From Zanthoxylum bungeanum (lineage: Eukaryota > Streptophyta > Magnoliopsida > Sapindales > Rutaceae), in assembly GCA_019454045.1 (NCBI GenBank), contig SKCR01034802.1, positions 18,541 through 82,540 of the forward strand: a stretch of DNA of 64,000 nt. The letters run 5' to 3'. A model generated the notes under the pieces. That model was not told the origin of the DNA, ran no database searches, and saw nothing but the letters and a program-made list of their open reading frames with translations. The translations under genes and the position numbers were made by a program. Shown in pieces: positions 35,001 through 45,159 of the stretch. Every line of letters starts with the position of its first letter. Positions within the stretch are counted from its first letter, which is position 1.

Positions 35001-35422
35001 ATTGATTGAAGCATGTTCTTGTGAAATTTGATGAATGAGTATGCTTATATGTATGTTAAATGACATTATATGAAATCAATTTTATGAAAAATGCATTGGA
35101 TGATTTTTCCCCAAAATTCAACCTTGGCCGAATGGGTGTGATAAATTGATTGAAGCATGTTCTTGTGAAATTTGATGAATAAGTATGCTTGCATGTATAT
35201 AGAATGATATTACATGGAATCAATTTTATGAAAAATGCATTGGATGATTTTTCCCCAATATCTTCACCTTGGCCGAATGGCATGATGAAATTGATATAAG
35301 CATGTTCTTATGAAATTTGATTAATAAGTATGCTTGCATGTGTATAACATGATGTTATATGGAATCAATTCATGAAAAATGCATTGGATGATTTTTCCCC
35401 AAATCCATGCCTTGGCCGAATG
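35001..35422 (+). repeat. Three tandem copies of a ~144-bp unit in the C1 leader
   Basis: Units begin at 35001, 35145 and 35290, each with ATTGAT, AAGCATGTTCTT, AAAAATGCATTGGATG and CTTGGCCGAATG in the same order. The third copy is shorter. CTTGGCCGAATG recurs singly near 35544 and in the LTR near 34783. Confidence 0.9.
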
Positions 35423-35736
35423 TGTTGCTACTTGGAGTGGATTGAAATTTTTGTGTTTAAGATCATTGGATGACTTAGAACGTGTACGGGACGTAGATTA
35501 GTAATTCAATCGGATTGAAAAACAAATCGACACACAAAACTCACCTTGGCCGAATGTACAAAGACATGTAAAGGAGTTGATTTTTTGTTAAAATTAATGT
35601 TGGACATTTATTTTGAACAATACATGATTAATAAATTAAATGGGTATTTTTTGAAATATTTGGTTTAATATATTAATCTTGGTTTACACTTTAATTAATT
35701 GGACTTTAATGTTTGGAATATTAAAATTTAATTAAT

Positions 35737-36070
35737 GGGCTTAATTGGTGCATTGGGCTTTTAATATTGTATTTGGGCATAATGGGCTTGGTTGGACCAA
35801 GTAGATTTGGGCCAAATGGATTGGATCCAATTTGGGCCTAAATCACTCCATTAAGTCCAAATATAATATAATGGGCTTTAATAATTTAATTGGGCCTTAT
35901 GGGCTTGAAATTGGTTTTATGGCACTTAAGGGTGATTCCTTATTTGGGCTTGGTAATTGGGTATGACCCACATTGACCAAAGCCCAAGCCTTAATAAATC
36001 AATTGAAAGCCCATTTGACTTGAATTAAATTAAACATTGGATGTTAGTTGGGCTTTGAGACCCAATAGAA
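35737..36070 (+). promoter_or_regulatory. Cluster of TGGGCY motifs in the C1 leader
   Basis: More than ten TGGGCT, TGGGCC or inverse copies fall within about 330 bp. TGGGCY (site II) is a known plant element bound by TCP factors in genes of dividing cells. A regulatory role here is inferred from density alone. Confidence 0.35.
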
Positions 36071-36803
36071 TTGGATTTAGAATCTAAGTCTTTAAAGCAC
36101 ATTAAAAGTGTAAACATTTAATTTGGAATTAAATAATTGAATTAGTATTGAATACGAATTAAATCAGATTTAATAAGTAGTTCGATATAATTCGCGAATT
36201 CGTACCTTGTGTACTTATTCTCAATCGAGTTGGACTCGCGCAAAATCAAACCGTTGTTTGAACATTGGATGATCACTTAAACAAAGACTAATTAATTGGA
36301 TTAGATTGGTTGTAAAAGCATGTCTTGTTTGAATATATATGTATGTGATGAATGAATAGTGTATATCGGATGGATATTAGAAGGGAAAGGGTAATTTTAG
36401 AAATTATTGTAAATTTGGAATTTATAAATTGGACCTGCGTGTCCAGCCTTATCTCTTTATCTCTTTGTATTCTCTTCTCACCTAATTCCCCTCAATGTAA
36501 ATGAGGTTTCTCTTATTGTATTATGTAATTGGGTAGAAGTAGAATAGTGCTAGCGGGGAGAGGAAAGGGAGTGATTTGTTCTAGGAACAAGTTGTTTATA
36601 TATCCATCCGCATATCACTATTAATTTACTTTACGCGCTTTATGATGTTTTAGAAGCATGCTTAAGGGTGTATGATGATGAGACCTAACAAAGATAAATA
36701 AATTGGTTGCCAATTACGCGAAAATCCCTCAATTTATATTAAGCGAATATCCTTCCATTGAATGGTTCTTGTTCAAGATCCGAAGTTGGCATTGGTTTTT
36801 TTT

Positions 36804-37180
36804 TACCAAAGTCAAGACCTTTGTCAATCAAGGATGTACTTGAATCATGAGAGTTTTGTTGCATATCGGTGTCTTGTCCAAATCGTGATTTTTATTGGCC
36901 AAAGTCAAGATCACTTTTTGTCCAACGACATTGATTACGAAACTTTCCTCGTCAATGGGTCCCGCTTAACTGGAATCATTAGGTTTGTTTTTGGCCAAAG
37001 CCAAGGCCTAGTTGATTCGGAGGATAGGGTTAGGAAAATGTATTAGATACATTGACATTATACATATGTTTCGGACTTGGATGTCCACCTAACCGGATCT
37101 AGGAATTGGATGAGATCCAATTGATCATGGAGATCTACCTATGTTAAATAGCATACAATTTTTATTGGCCAAAGTCAAGG
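36804..37180 (+). repeat. Four dispersed copies of a GGCCAAAGTCAAG motif
   Basis: Near 36808, 36897, 36991 and 37166 the sequence reads T-rich, then (GG)CCAAAGTCAAG or CCAAAGCCAAGG. Spacing is about 90, 95 and 175 bp, suggesting an eroded tandem repeat just upstream of gag. Confidence 0.6.
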
Positions 37181-37442
37181 TTGTGTGTTATTTAACGGGA
37201 TCCTAGCCCACTAGGAAATTCGATTTCCCGAGTTCTCTACAGAGGGTTAGAAACTTGAAGAAAATAGTGGGAGGCTATTATTGAATTTGCAATTTCATTC
37301 AGATATTTAGCCTTACGCGTCTTTCAAAATTATTTCGTCAATATTTTAAATAATTAGTTGGACTAATATTGTTATTTTTTATGTAACAGTTTGACTGTAC
37401 CCATAACATCGTTGACTTTATAGTTGGACTATAGTTGTCAAG

Positions 37443-38030
37443 ATGACTGGCAAAGGTAATATCCGCGACATAATCATGGGCGATAATGTCTTCAAAGGGA
37501 CAAACTTTGCCGACTGGGAAATGAACCTCAAGATAGTGCTTGGGGCTGAGAGGATACTGTATACTATTCAGAGACCTCTCCCGCCTAAACCCACTGAGCC
37601 ACTGGAGCTAGAGTTATGGAAAACTCATAGTGATGATTGTGACCAAGCTCAGTCAGTTATGCTAGCTGCAATGACTCAGCATTTCAGACGCCAGAATAGG
37701 GACTTGGATCCCTATAACATGATGGCAAGATTGCGTGATCTTCACCGCACCAATAAGCGGATGAAGAGGTACGAGCTAGTAAGGAAACTCTTCCGCTCCC
37801 GGATGACAGACGGCGCATCAGTTGAAGCCCACGGGGCTCAAATGATTGCCGATATTGATGAGTTGGCCAATATGGGAATAGTCTTGGAGGCTGATCTGAC
37901 TATAGATATGATCTTGCAGTCACTTCCTGATACTTGGAAACAAATCATAGTCAACTACAAGTTGATGGATACTGACGACACTCTTGGAGAGTTGTTGTCT
38001 GTGCTGAAGGAGTCCGAAAGGAACTCCTAA
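37443..38030 (+). CDS. gag: C1 Gag, N-terminal and central part
   Basis: Structural protein of the Copia particle. The ATG at 37443 follows the long leader and opens MTGKGNIRDIIMGDNVFKG; the aromatic FADWEMNLK near residues 21-29 is typical of Copia Gag starts. Residues about 80-180 (YELVRKLFRSRM, ANMGIVLEADLTIDMILQSL) match the central Copia Gag domain. The frame ends at 38030, but the reading continues at once in another frame towards the zinc knuckle, so one base was lost near 38024. It lies upstream of protease, integrase and RT, as in other Copia elements. Confidence 0.9.
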   Translation: MTGKGNIRDIIMGDNVFKGTNFADWEMNLKIVLGAERILYTIQRPLPPKPTEPLELELWKTHSDDCDQAQSVMLAAMTQHFRRQNRDLDPYNMMARLRDLHRTNKRMKRYELVRKLFRSRMTDGASVEAHGAQMIADIDELANMGIVLEADLTIDMILQSLPDTWKQIIVNYKLMDTDDTLGELLSVLKESERNS

Positions 38031-38671
38031 AGGGGAGCAAGCGCGAGGCGCATTTTGCATTGACCTCTCATGCGCCAAAGGGTGGCCCCAAGGCAATTGG
38101 AGGTGCAAGGAAGAAGAAGTTCAAGAAGAAGGGTAAAGGCAAGTTGACAGTGGCTTCTAGGAAGCCAAAGGACAAATCTCGCGACATCTGCCTCAACTGC
38201 GGCAAGAGGGGTCACTGGAAACGTGACTGCCGAATGAGCATTGTGCAGAGGGAGGATATCAAGGCTGGCAAGGCCATTGCCTCTGGTATGTTTGTTATTG
38301 AGATAAATATGAATACTTCTAGTTTTAAAAATTGGATTTTTGATTCTGGTTGTGGTGCTCATATTTGTACTGATGTGCAGGATCTGCATGATAGCAGGGT
38401 GCTGGCATCAGGGGAGATGGATCTACGGGTCGGAAACGGAACACCAGTTGCTGTTTTGGCCGTAGGGACTTTTGTTTTAGTACTGCCCTCAGGGCATGAA
38501 CTTAAACTTTTGAACTGTTATTTTGTGCCTAGTTTAACTAGGAATATTATATCTGTATCCTTGTTAACCCAGCAGGGTTACACTTTTGTATTCAGAACAC
38601 AGGGTGTTATTTATATAAAAATGATGCAGAAATTTGCACAGCTGTTGCAAATAACGGTCTTTATATTTTGA
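38031..38671 (+). CDS. gag-pol: C1 Gag zinc knuckle and protease
   Basis: The listed frame has its first ATG at 38060, but homology continues from the upstream gag, so this is not an independent gene. A basic stretch leads to CLNCGKRGHWKRDC, a complete CCHC knuckle that binds RNA. About 35 residues later WIFDSGCGAH carries the DSG of the aspartic protease, which cuts the polyprotein. The frame closes at 38671 after a single-base loss in an A-run near 38620, beyond which coding resumes in the next frame. Confidence 0.88.
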
Positions 38672-39267
38672 ATATAAATGAATCTCCTAAAATGACAAAC
38701 AAAAGGCTCAAAAGGAGTAATCTAAAAGATGAAGCTTATATGTGGCATTGTCGTCTAGGACACATCAACAAGACTCGCATATCCACACTTTCAAAGAGTG
38801 GGTACTTGGACGAATTTGATCCCAATTCATATGACGTCTGCGAATCTTGTCTTTTAGGCAAAATGCCTAAATCACCTTTTAGCGGTAAAGGTGAACGTGC
38901 CACAGAACTGTTGGCTCTCGTTCATACTGACGTATGCGGGCCCATGTCTAGCCAGGCTAGAGGTGGATTTCACTACTTCGTAACCTTTACAGATGATGCA
39001 TCTCGTTACGGTTATGTGTATCTTATGAGACACAAGTCGGAAACTTTTGAGAAATTCAAAGAGTTTCGACACGAAGTGGAGAAACAAACAGGGAAGAGTA
39101 TTAAGACATTACGGTCAGACCGTGGTGGCGAATACTTAAGTTATGAGTTTCAAGATTACTTGAAAGAATATGGTATTCTTTCACAGTGGACTCCTCCTGG
39201 AACACCGCAATTAAACGGTGTGTCCGAACGGAGAAACCGCACCTTGTTGGACATGGTAGGTCAATGA
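38668..39267 (+). CDS. pol: C1 integrase
   Basis: Integrase inserts the cDNA copy into the host genome. The start shows the zinc-binding HHCC region: WHCRLGH near residues 26-32 and CESCLLGK near 58-65. The catalytic core follows with HTDVCGP (first Asp), RSDRGGEYLS (second Asp) and NGVSERRNRT (Glu), the DD35E triad. All key residues are present. A one-base loss near 39258 shifts the frame shortly after the Glu motif. The ATG at 38668 is internal to the polyprotein, not a true start. Confidence 0.9.
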   Translation: MNINESPKMTNKRLKRSNLKDEAYMWHCRLGHINKTRISTLSKSGYLDEFDPNSYDVCESCLLGKMPKSPFSGKGERATELLALVHTDVCGPMSSQARGGFHYFVTFTDDASRYGYVYLMRHKSETFEKFKEFRHEVEKQTGKSIKTLRSDRGGEYLSYEFQDYLKEYGILSQWTPPGTPQLNGVSERRNRTLLDMVGQ

Positions 39268-41396
39268 TGAGTCGCACTGAGCTACCAATATCCTTCTGGG
39301 GATACGCATTAAACAGTGCTATACTTATTTTGAATAAGGTACCGTCGAAGTCTGTTGAACAGACTCCATATGAGATATGGACAGGAAGGAAACCAGGTTT
39401 CTCTTTCCTGAAGATTTGGGGATGCTGGGCATATGTTAAACGTTTGGAAGGTACCAAACTTGAACCCAAATCTGATAAATGCCTTTTCGTTGGATATCCT
39501 AGGGAAACCAAAGGATATTACTTCTATCACCCACAAGAGAACAAAGTATTTGTTGCTCTACAAGCATTTTTCCTTGAGAAGGATTTTATAAATGCAGTGG
39601 TAAGTGGGAGGAAAGTAGAACTCGATGAAGATCGTAGTGATACTGTTCCTGGCAATGAATCAACGACGGAACAAGAACAGACCGTCCGGGATGAGTCTGT
39701 ACCACAAACTTCACATACACAAGGACCGCGTAGGTCGGAGAGAGTCAGAACAGTACCTGAGAGGTATGGGTTCCTGATCTCACCTCATATAGATATTAAT
39801 CTTATTGAGGATAATGAGCCGGCTACGTATGAGGAAGCGATACAAAATATCGATTCCGCTTTATGGCAAGAAGCCATGAAGTCCGAGATGGATTCCATGT
39901 ACGCCAACCAAGTTTGGACACTGGTTGATGCACCAGAAGGCGTAAAGCCTATTGGATGCAGATGGATCTTCAAGAAGAAGACCGACATGGATGGCAACGT
40001 ACAAACGTACAAGGCTAGGCTTGTAGCGAAGGGGTATCGTCAACAATATGGTATTGATTATGACGAAACCTTCTCACCACCCGTTGCCATGATTAAATCC
40101 ATTCGGATAATGCTTGCAATAGCTGCATATTTCGACTTCGAGATATGGCAGATGGACGTTAAAACCGCTTTCCTTAACGGAAACCTTTTGGAGGATGTTT
40201 ATATGCAACAGCCTGACGGTTTTATCGTACCTAGACTTGCAAACAAGGTTTGCAAGTTAAATCGATCCATTTATGGATTGAAGCAAGCATCACGGTCATG
40301 GAATCAGCGTTTTGATGAGATCATAAAGGAATATGATTTCGTGCAAAACGCAGATGACCCTTGTGTATACAAGAAGGTTAGTGGGAGAGCACTTACTTTT
40401 ATTGTCCTTTATGTCGACGACGTATTGCTTATAGGCAATGACATTCCCATGCTAACGTCGGTGAAAGCTTGGCTTTCATTAAAATTCTCCATGAAAGATC
40501 TGGGAGAAGCAGCCTTTATTCTTGGAATAAAGATCTACAGGGATAGATCTAGAAAGCTGCTTGGACTCTCCCAGAGTACATACATTGATAAAGTGTTGAA
40601 GAGATTCAACATGGAACAATCCAAGAGGGGATTGGTTCCAATGGTACGTGGTACCTCTCTGTCTAAGGACATGTGTCCTAAGACTCAGGAAGAGAGAGAC
40701 CACATGAGTCGGATACCGTTCGCCTCGGCAGTCGGATCGATCATGTATGCCATGATATGTACACGACCTGATGTCTCATATGCTTTGAGCATGTGCAGTC
40801 GCTATCAGGCCGATCCAGGTGAAGGTCACTGGATAGCAGTTAAGAATATCCTTAAGTATCTTAAACGAACTAAGGATGCTTTCTTAATTTATGGAGGTGG
40901 AGAACTTGCGGTATCTGGGTATACCGATGCAAGTTTCCAAACCGACAAGGATGACTACAAGTCGCAATCCGGGTACATTTTTTGCTTGAATAACGGAGCA
41001 GTGAGCTGGAAATCTTCCAAGCAAGATACTGTTGCCGATTCAACAACAGAAGCGGAGTACATCGCTGCATCTGAAGCAGCAAAGGAGGCAGTTTGGATCC
41101 GAAAGTTCCTAATCGGATTAGGAGTAGTTCCGTTAGCAGCTGAGCCCGTTCCATTGTATTGTGACAATAACGGGGCTATAGCACAGGCTAAGGAACCAAG
41201 GTCTCATCAACGGTCCAAGCATGTTCTTCGACGTTATCATCTGATTCGGGAGATTATACATCGTGGCGATGTAAAAGTCGAGAAGGTCACATCAGATGAC
41301 AACATTGCAGATCCGCTGACGAAAGCTGTTCTACAGCAAGTTTTTGAACGACACATACATAGTTCGGGTATTAGATGCTTGAGTGACTGGCTATAG
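39186..41396 (+). CDS. pol: C1 reverse transcriptase and RNase H
   Basis: The first 25 or so residues of this frame are an out-of-frame overlap with integrase; genuine homology starts about 39263 (MMSRTELPISFWG), the integrase C-terminus. A linker follows, then RT: LVDAPEGVKPIGCRWIFKKK, KARLVAKGYRQ, QMDVKTAFLNG, SIYGLKQASR and the catalytic LYVDDVLLIGND near residue 410. RNase H carries YTDASFQTD, DSTTEAEYIAASEA and YCDNNGAIAQA. One codon is extra in FSPPVAMI, where C4 and C3 have one Pro. The stop is at 41394-41396, just before the purine tract, as usual in Copia. Confidence 0.93.
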   Translation: MDSSWNTAIKRCVRTEKPHLVGHGRSMMSRTELPISFWGYALNSAILILNKVPSKSVEQTPYEIWTGRKPGFSFLKIWGCWAYVKRLEGTKLEPKSDKCLFVGYPRETKGYYFYHPQENKVFVALQAFFLEKDFINAVVSGRKVELDEDRSDTVPGNESTTEQEQTVRDESVPQTSHTQGPRRSERVRTVPERYGFLISPHIDINLIEDNEPATYEEAIQNIDSALWQEAMKSEMDSMYANQVWTLVDAPEGVKPIGCRWIFKKKTDMDGNVQTYKARLVAKGYRQQYGIDYDETFSPPVAMIKSIRIMLAIAAYFDFEIWQMDVKTAFLNGNLLEDVYMQQPDGFIVPRLANKVCKLNRSIYGLKQASRSWNQRFDEIIKEYDFVQNADDPCVYKKVSGRALTFIVLYVDDVLLIGNDIPMLTSVKAWLSLKFSMKDLGEAAFILGIKIYRDRSRKLLGLSQSTYIDKVLKRFNMEQSKRGLVPMVRGTSLSKDMCPKTQEERDHMSRIPFASAVGSIMYAMICTRPDVSYALSMCSRYQADPGEGHWIAVKNILKYLKRTKDAFLIYGGGELAVSGYTDASFQTDKDDYKSQSGYIFCLNNGAVSWKSSKQDTVADSTTEAEYIAASEAAKEAVWIRKFLIGLGVVPLAAEPVPLYCDNNGAIAQAKEPRSHQRSKHVLRRYHLIREIIHRGDVKVEKVTSDDNIADPLTKAVLQQVFERHIHSSGIRCLSDWL

Positions 41397-41401
41397 GCCA
41401 A

Positions 41402-41409
41402 GTGGGAGA
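41402..41409 (+). other. C1 polypurine tract
   Basis: GTGGGAGA lies directly against the 3' LTR. It primes plus-strand synthesis. C3 (56433-56440) and C4 (62637-62644) have the same tract on the minus strand. Confidence 0.9.
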
Positions 41410-41410
41410 T

Positions 41411-43395
41411 TGTTAGACATTATGTCCCATAGCGTCACTGTTTGTAAATGATATTGTATTATTGTACAAAATTAACTATGTGATAATGAATTGCCTTTTG
41501 CCGTTTTGTAATATTATTTACTTTGACTTATAAATGGCGAAAGTCCATATGATTAGTACCTGGACTGAGAATGATATGAGACAGTATCAGTCCCCAAAGG
41601 TTTAATCATTAAATATCCCTAGTCGTAGTATTATCGAGACTGGACATCGATAATGCGGAATAGACTAGTATTGCGCTTGTGCACGTTGTGAGGGCACAAC
41701 GGCATAGTTCTCATATATTTAAGTATTGGATACTTATGCAAGTGCGATAGGAGGTTGTGTTTTACCGATGGTACGGAAAACAGCTTCGCTCTGGATAGAC
41801 CCCGCGGAATCCCATTGGTAGTATGTCTACGTGTCTATGGGAGGCCGCATCAGGGTAGGTGTATATGGTCTTAACCTGAGACTTACATCGCTAGTACTTG
41901 CGACAATCGGTAAACTTTGGTTTTGGTGGTTGGGGACCTTAACCGGTTCTGTGTACACCTCTTCTGGGTTTATCGAGAATCGTAGTGTACTGGATGTGAT
42001 GTCAAGATGGAAGTATCGCTTCAGACATATGGAGGTGATGATCACGCAGGACACAGAACTAGTACTCTATAAAAGGTTGCAACCGTCGGGACAATATGAC
42101 CAGGTCAGGATTGTCCGATTTAAAGAGACTAGTTGCTTGATGTCCGATATATGTTTCGTACGGGGCAGACACATCTCCAGCCCCAGGCCTAGCATGTGAT
42201 CATCCGATACTGGATCGATGTACGCAATACTACGGTATACTACGCCTGATACAGATCTTATATTCCTATAAGAATATTTCTGGAGAATTGGGTAGGCATG
42301 GCGCTTTGCTAGAAGCCAACCTTGTCTTGTAAATCGGTAAAGACGTAGTACGAGGTACGTACGTGTTCGGATTATCCGACGACCGTATTTACTGCCAAAA
42401 TATCCGGAGATCTCTTGGGTCGCTTCCTGAAGATTCACCTATGATATTTGATTCGGACTTAATTAATCTTGGATTAATTGCGGAGAAACTTTATCTTGGA
42501 TAAAGTGCCTTATTTAGAGAGAGAGAACGATTAATTTGGAATTAATCGTAAAATTATTATATTCGATATAATAATCGAAATTCGATTTCGACGCGAAATT
42601 AAAATTAGATTTTAATTCGGGCATACGAGTTAATTTAGAATTAATTCGTAAGCGACGTAAATAATAATTTCGCTAGGAGCGATTATTTATTTAAATCCGA
42701 TTTAATTAACGTCGCGACGCTAGCTCGGTATTTCGGAAATATCGAACCCGAACGCGTGAGTGGACGTGGGCCCACTTTCATTGGGAAACGTGTGGGGCCC
42801 ACATGACACTTGTCATTATATGCATTATTTTATTGATAAGGCATTGCATGTTAATAGTGTACAAAACACTCTAAGGCATTGCATGGTGATAGTGTGCATT
42901 TCACTCAAAGGCTTTGCATGGAGTTTGAGTGTTTGACACTCTAAGCCATTGCATGGTTTATGTCATAGATTTATTATTAATTTAATAAATTATAACATAA
43001 ATATAAATTGATTTTTGGTAATACAAAAATTAATTAATTCAAGACTTTACACCAAAAATCTCTCTTCTCTCTCAAATTGCCGTGAACACCATTGACAAGG
43101 GCAAGGAAGATTTGATCTTCCATTTCTCCATTTTTGCTAGCACAAGCAAGGGATCAAAGAGGTGATAGGGAAACCATCAAAGAGCTTGGAATACAAAGCT
43201 TGGAGCTTCAAGTCTTCTTCCTCCTCTTGGCCGAATCTTCCCATCACTTGGAGCTTCTACCATTTGATCATCTTCTTCATCACAAGGCATTGTAAGTATG
43301 ATTCCGCCATACTTCATGTTTAAATATATATTCTTTATAGTATTTCACATGCTTAATCTTTGTTTGGGACATATTATATAAAAAAAAAACCAACA
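41411..43395 (+). repeat. C1 3' LTR
   Basis: Near-identical to 32969-34943. Differences seen include GATAATGAATTGCC against GATAATTTGCC, loss of three bases near 42338 and several one-base indels between 42530 and 43390. The hairpin chain is at 42461-42746. Confidence 0.97.
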
Positions 43396-43400
43396 ATAAC

Positions 43401-43445
43401 AAGTCATATGTCACATCAATGAATACAAAATTTATTTAATGTTCA
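43401..43445. other. Short flank between C1 and C2
   Basis: Starts just after the second ATAAC. It may be the edge of the C2 LTR or older flank; the C2 start is uncertain. Confidence 0.4.
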
Positions 43446-43616
43446 TATCAAAGATATGATATTAATGTTAATTCATATTGTCAAAGATATGATATTAATT
43501 TTAATTGATATTTAATTAATATTTATTCTTTTATAATGCCTATATAAATTGTAATTCATATTGAATTCAAGAAAAATAGTATATTTTTCTTCAGCTCTCT
43601 TATTTCGATTTCTAAC
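43446..43616 (+). repeat. C2 5' LTR (shorter copy)
   Basis: Matches the end of 52070-52372, from ATCAAAGATATG to TTTCGATTTCTAAC. It is followed by TAGTATTAGATG, a mutated methionine-tRNA primer site. It lacks about 130 bp of the repeats found in the 3' LTR. Confidence 0.75.
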
Positions 43617-43869
43617 CTAGTATTAGATGTATGAGTTCCGATTTTTTGATATTTCCTTGTCCCTATCTCCAAACAAGTCTTATCTTACTTCTAGACACCA
43701 TTTTTCTTGTGTCTAAACACCCAATTCCAATTCCTAAACCTAGTTCTCACCCTCAAACCCTAGCTACCACAACCACCTCCCATCACCACCTCTTCTAATT
43801 GCTCCGGCCACCACTCACGCCACCAACATCATCCCCATCGTTAGAGGACCCATCCAGTAATTTTCCAAT

Positions 43870-44460
43870 GCACAAATCTGATGTTATGTAACCCATTCAT
43901 ACCATTCTCCAAGGTCTGAACTATCGTCTCTGGGTTTAAGGAATGCATATTTTTCTCAAAGGTCAAACGTTATTGTGCTATGTTATTGGCGATGTTAAAC
44001 CTCCTCAATAGAAACCTGATGAGCTTGATGACAAGTTTGTTGATCGTCTCGAGGATTGAGACAGTAAGAATCACTAGATCCTGACCTGATTTCAGAATAC
44101 TTTGGTTCATTCTATTCACCACCAGTTTAGCCGCTATGAAACTGCCAAAGAAGTACGAGATCTGCTTACTATGAGGTAAACTACTTATGCTTTCTTTAAC
44201 TAGTATCAGTTGTGGGAAGAGTTACATAACTTGAAACAATATCACAGTCAGTCTATTACTAGTTTCTTGGCTATAATGGAATCTTTTTGTGACCAACTTA
44301 CTCTCTTCAAACTATCAATAGATTGTGTTATTGATGAAGCTAAATATACCGCCCACCGTGATAGTATGAGGTTGATTCAATTTCTTATGGCCCTTATTGA
44401 TGATTTTGAATCTTGCAGAGACTCTTTATTACATCAATCTCCTCTCCCTACATTGTAAGC
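43870..44460 (+). pseudogene. gag: C2 gag remnant
   Basis: Copia Gag in pieces. Near 43910-43990 the coding resembles the NYRLWV...FLKG start of this Gag type. The frame 44210-44458 carries LWEELHNLKQYHSQ-like and SFLAIMESFCDQL residues, then FLMALIDDFESCRDSLL, typical of the central domain. Stops and frameshifts separate the pieces. Confidence 0.75.
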
Positions 44461-44476
44461 TGCTATCTCCCGGTTA

Positions 44477-45136
44477 TTGTCGGATGAAACTCGCCTAGGC
44501 TTAGTTAAGCCATCTCGTGATAATGATGTACTTGCCGCCGCGGGCAAATATTTCTCAAAAGGTAGAAGCAAATTTTATCATACCTGCAACAAATCTGGTC
44601 ATACTCTGAATGAATGCAGTCTTATTGAATGTCACAAATGCAAGAAAATAGGCCATATTGCCTCTCACTTTTCCACTATGGTGGATTGTTGCTACTACAA
44701 GATGCATGGCCATTCCATTGAGCAGTGCCCCACTCGTCCCTCAAGATCTAGTCAGCCCTCCAAGATAGCAATTCCAATTGCTACTGCTACCTATGACGTC
44801 ATTGCCTCTCCTACAGCCACTGATAACTTAGAAACACTCCTTAGACATATACTCTACATACCTCACAGTGCTTCTACTGCCTTATCTGTCACTTCAGGTA
44901 ATTCTCCTTGGTACTTTAATTATGTTTGTTGCAACCATATGACTTCTCAATTTCCGTTATTTTCATTCATCTATCCCACCACAACTGTCTCTTCGATTTT
45001 AACTGCAGATGGCTAACAAATGTCTATGACCCAATATGGACAAATATCTACCTCTGCCCTTACAATACTAACACATTTCTTATTCCAAAACTTACTTTCA
45101 ATCTTATTTCAATTGGACAACTATATGAACTTGGGT
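44477..45136 (+). pseudogene. gag-pol: C2 zinc-knuckle and protease remnant
   Basis: The frame 44477-45016 has two damaged CCHC knuckles: CHKCKKIGHIASHF has Phe where the last Cys should be, and the preceding one (HTCNKSGHTLNEC) has lost its first Cys. The protease site reads PWYFNYVCCNHMT, where active copies have Asp-Ser-Gly or Asp-Ser-Ala; the catalytic Asp is gone. From 45017 the frame shifts and runs to LISIGQLYELG, where the CACTA element cuts in. Confidence 0.8.
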
Positions 45137-45159
45137 CACTACAAGAAATTACAGTTTTG

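Larger units (their letters stand above)
34963..37442 (+). other. C1 long untranslated leader
   Basis: About 2.5 kb separate the primer site from gag. There is no credible frame; the 94-codon frame at 36762-37046 covers a repeated GGCCAAAGTCAAG motif. It contains a three-copy ~144-bp repeat, a cluster of TGGGCT/TGGGCC motifs and four GGCCAAAGTCAAG copies, listed separately. Confidence 0.8.
32969..43395 (+). mobile_element. C1: complete Ty1/Copia retrotransposon
   Basis: A 10.4-kb element with two LTRs (1,975 and 1,985 bp), primer site, 2.5-kb leader, gag-pol in Copia order (Gag, protease, integrase, RT, RNase H), a purine tract and a perfect 5-bp target duplication ATAAC (32964-32968 and 43396-43400). 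By eye the LTRs differ at only about 15-20 places, most being short insertions or deletions, so it is young. Three single-base frame breaks interrupt gag-pol. Long LTRs, the long leader and the Gag type suggest the Angela/Tork side of Copia; this is tentative. Confidence 0.97.

Noticed and set aside
36762..37046. 94-codon frame before C1 gag
   Set aside because: It covers the repeated GGCCAAAGTCAAG motif, has no domain and lies in the untranslated leader.
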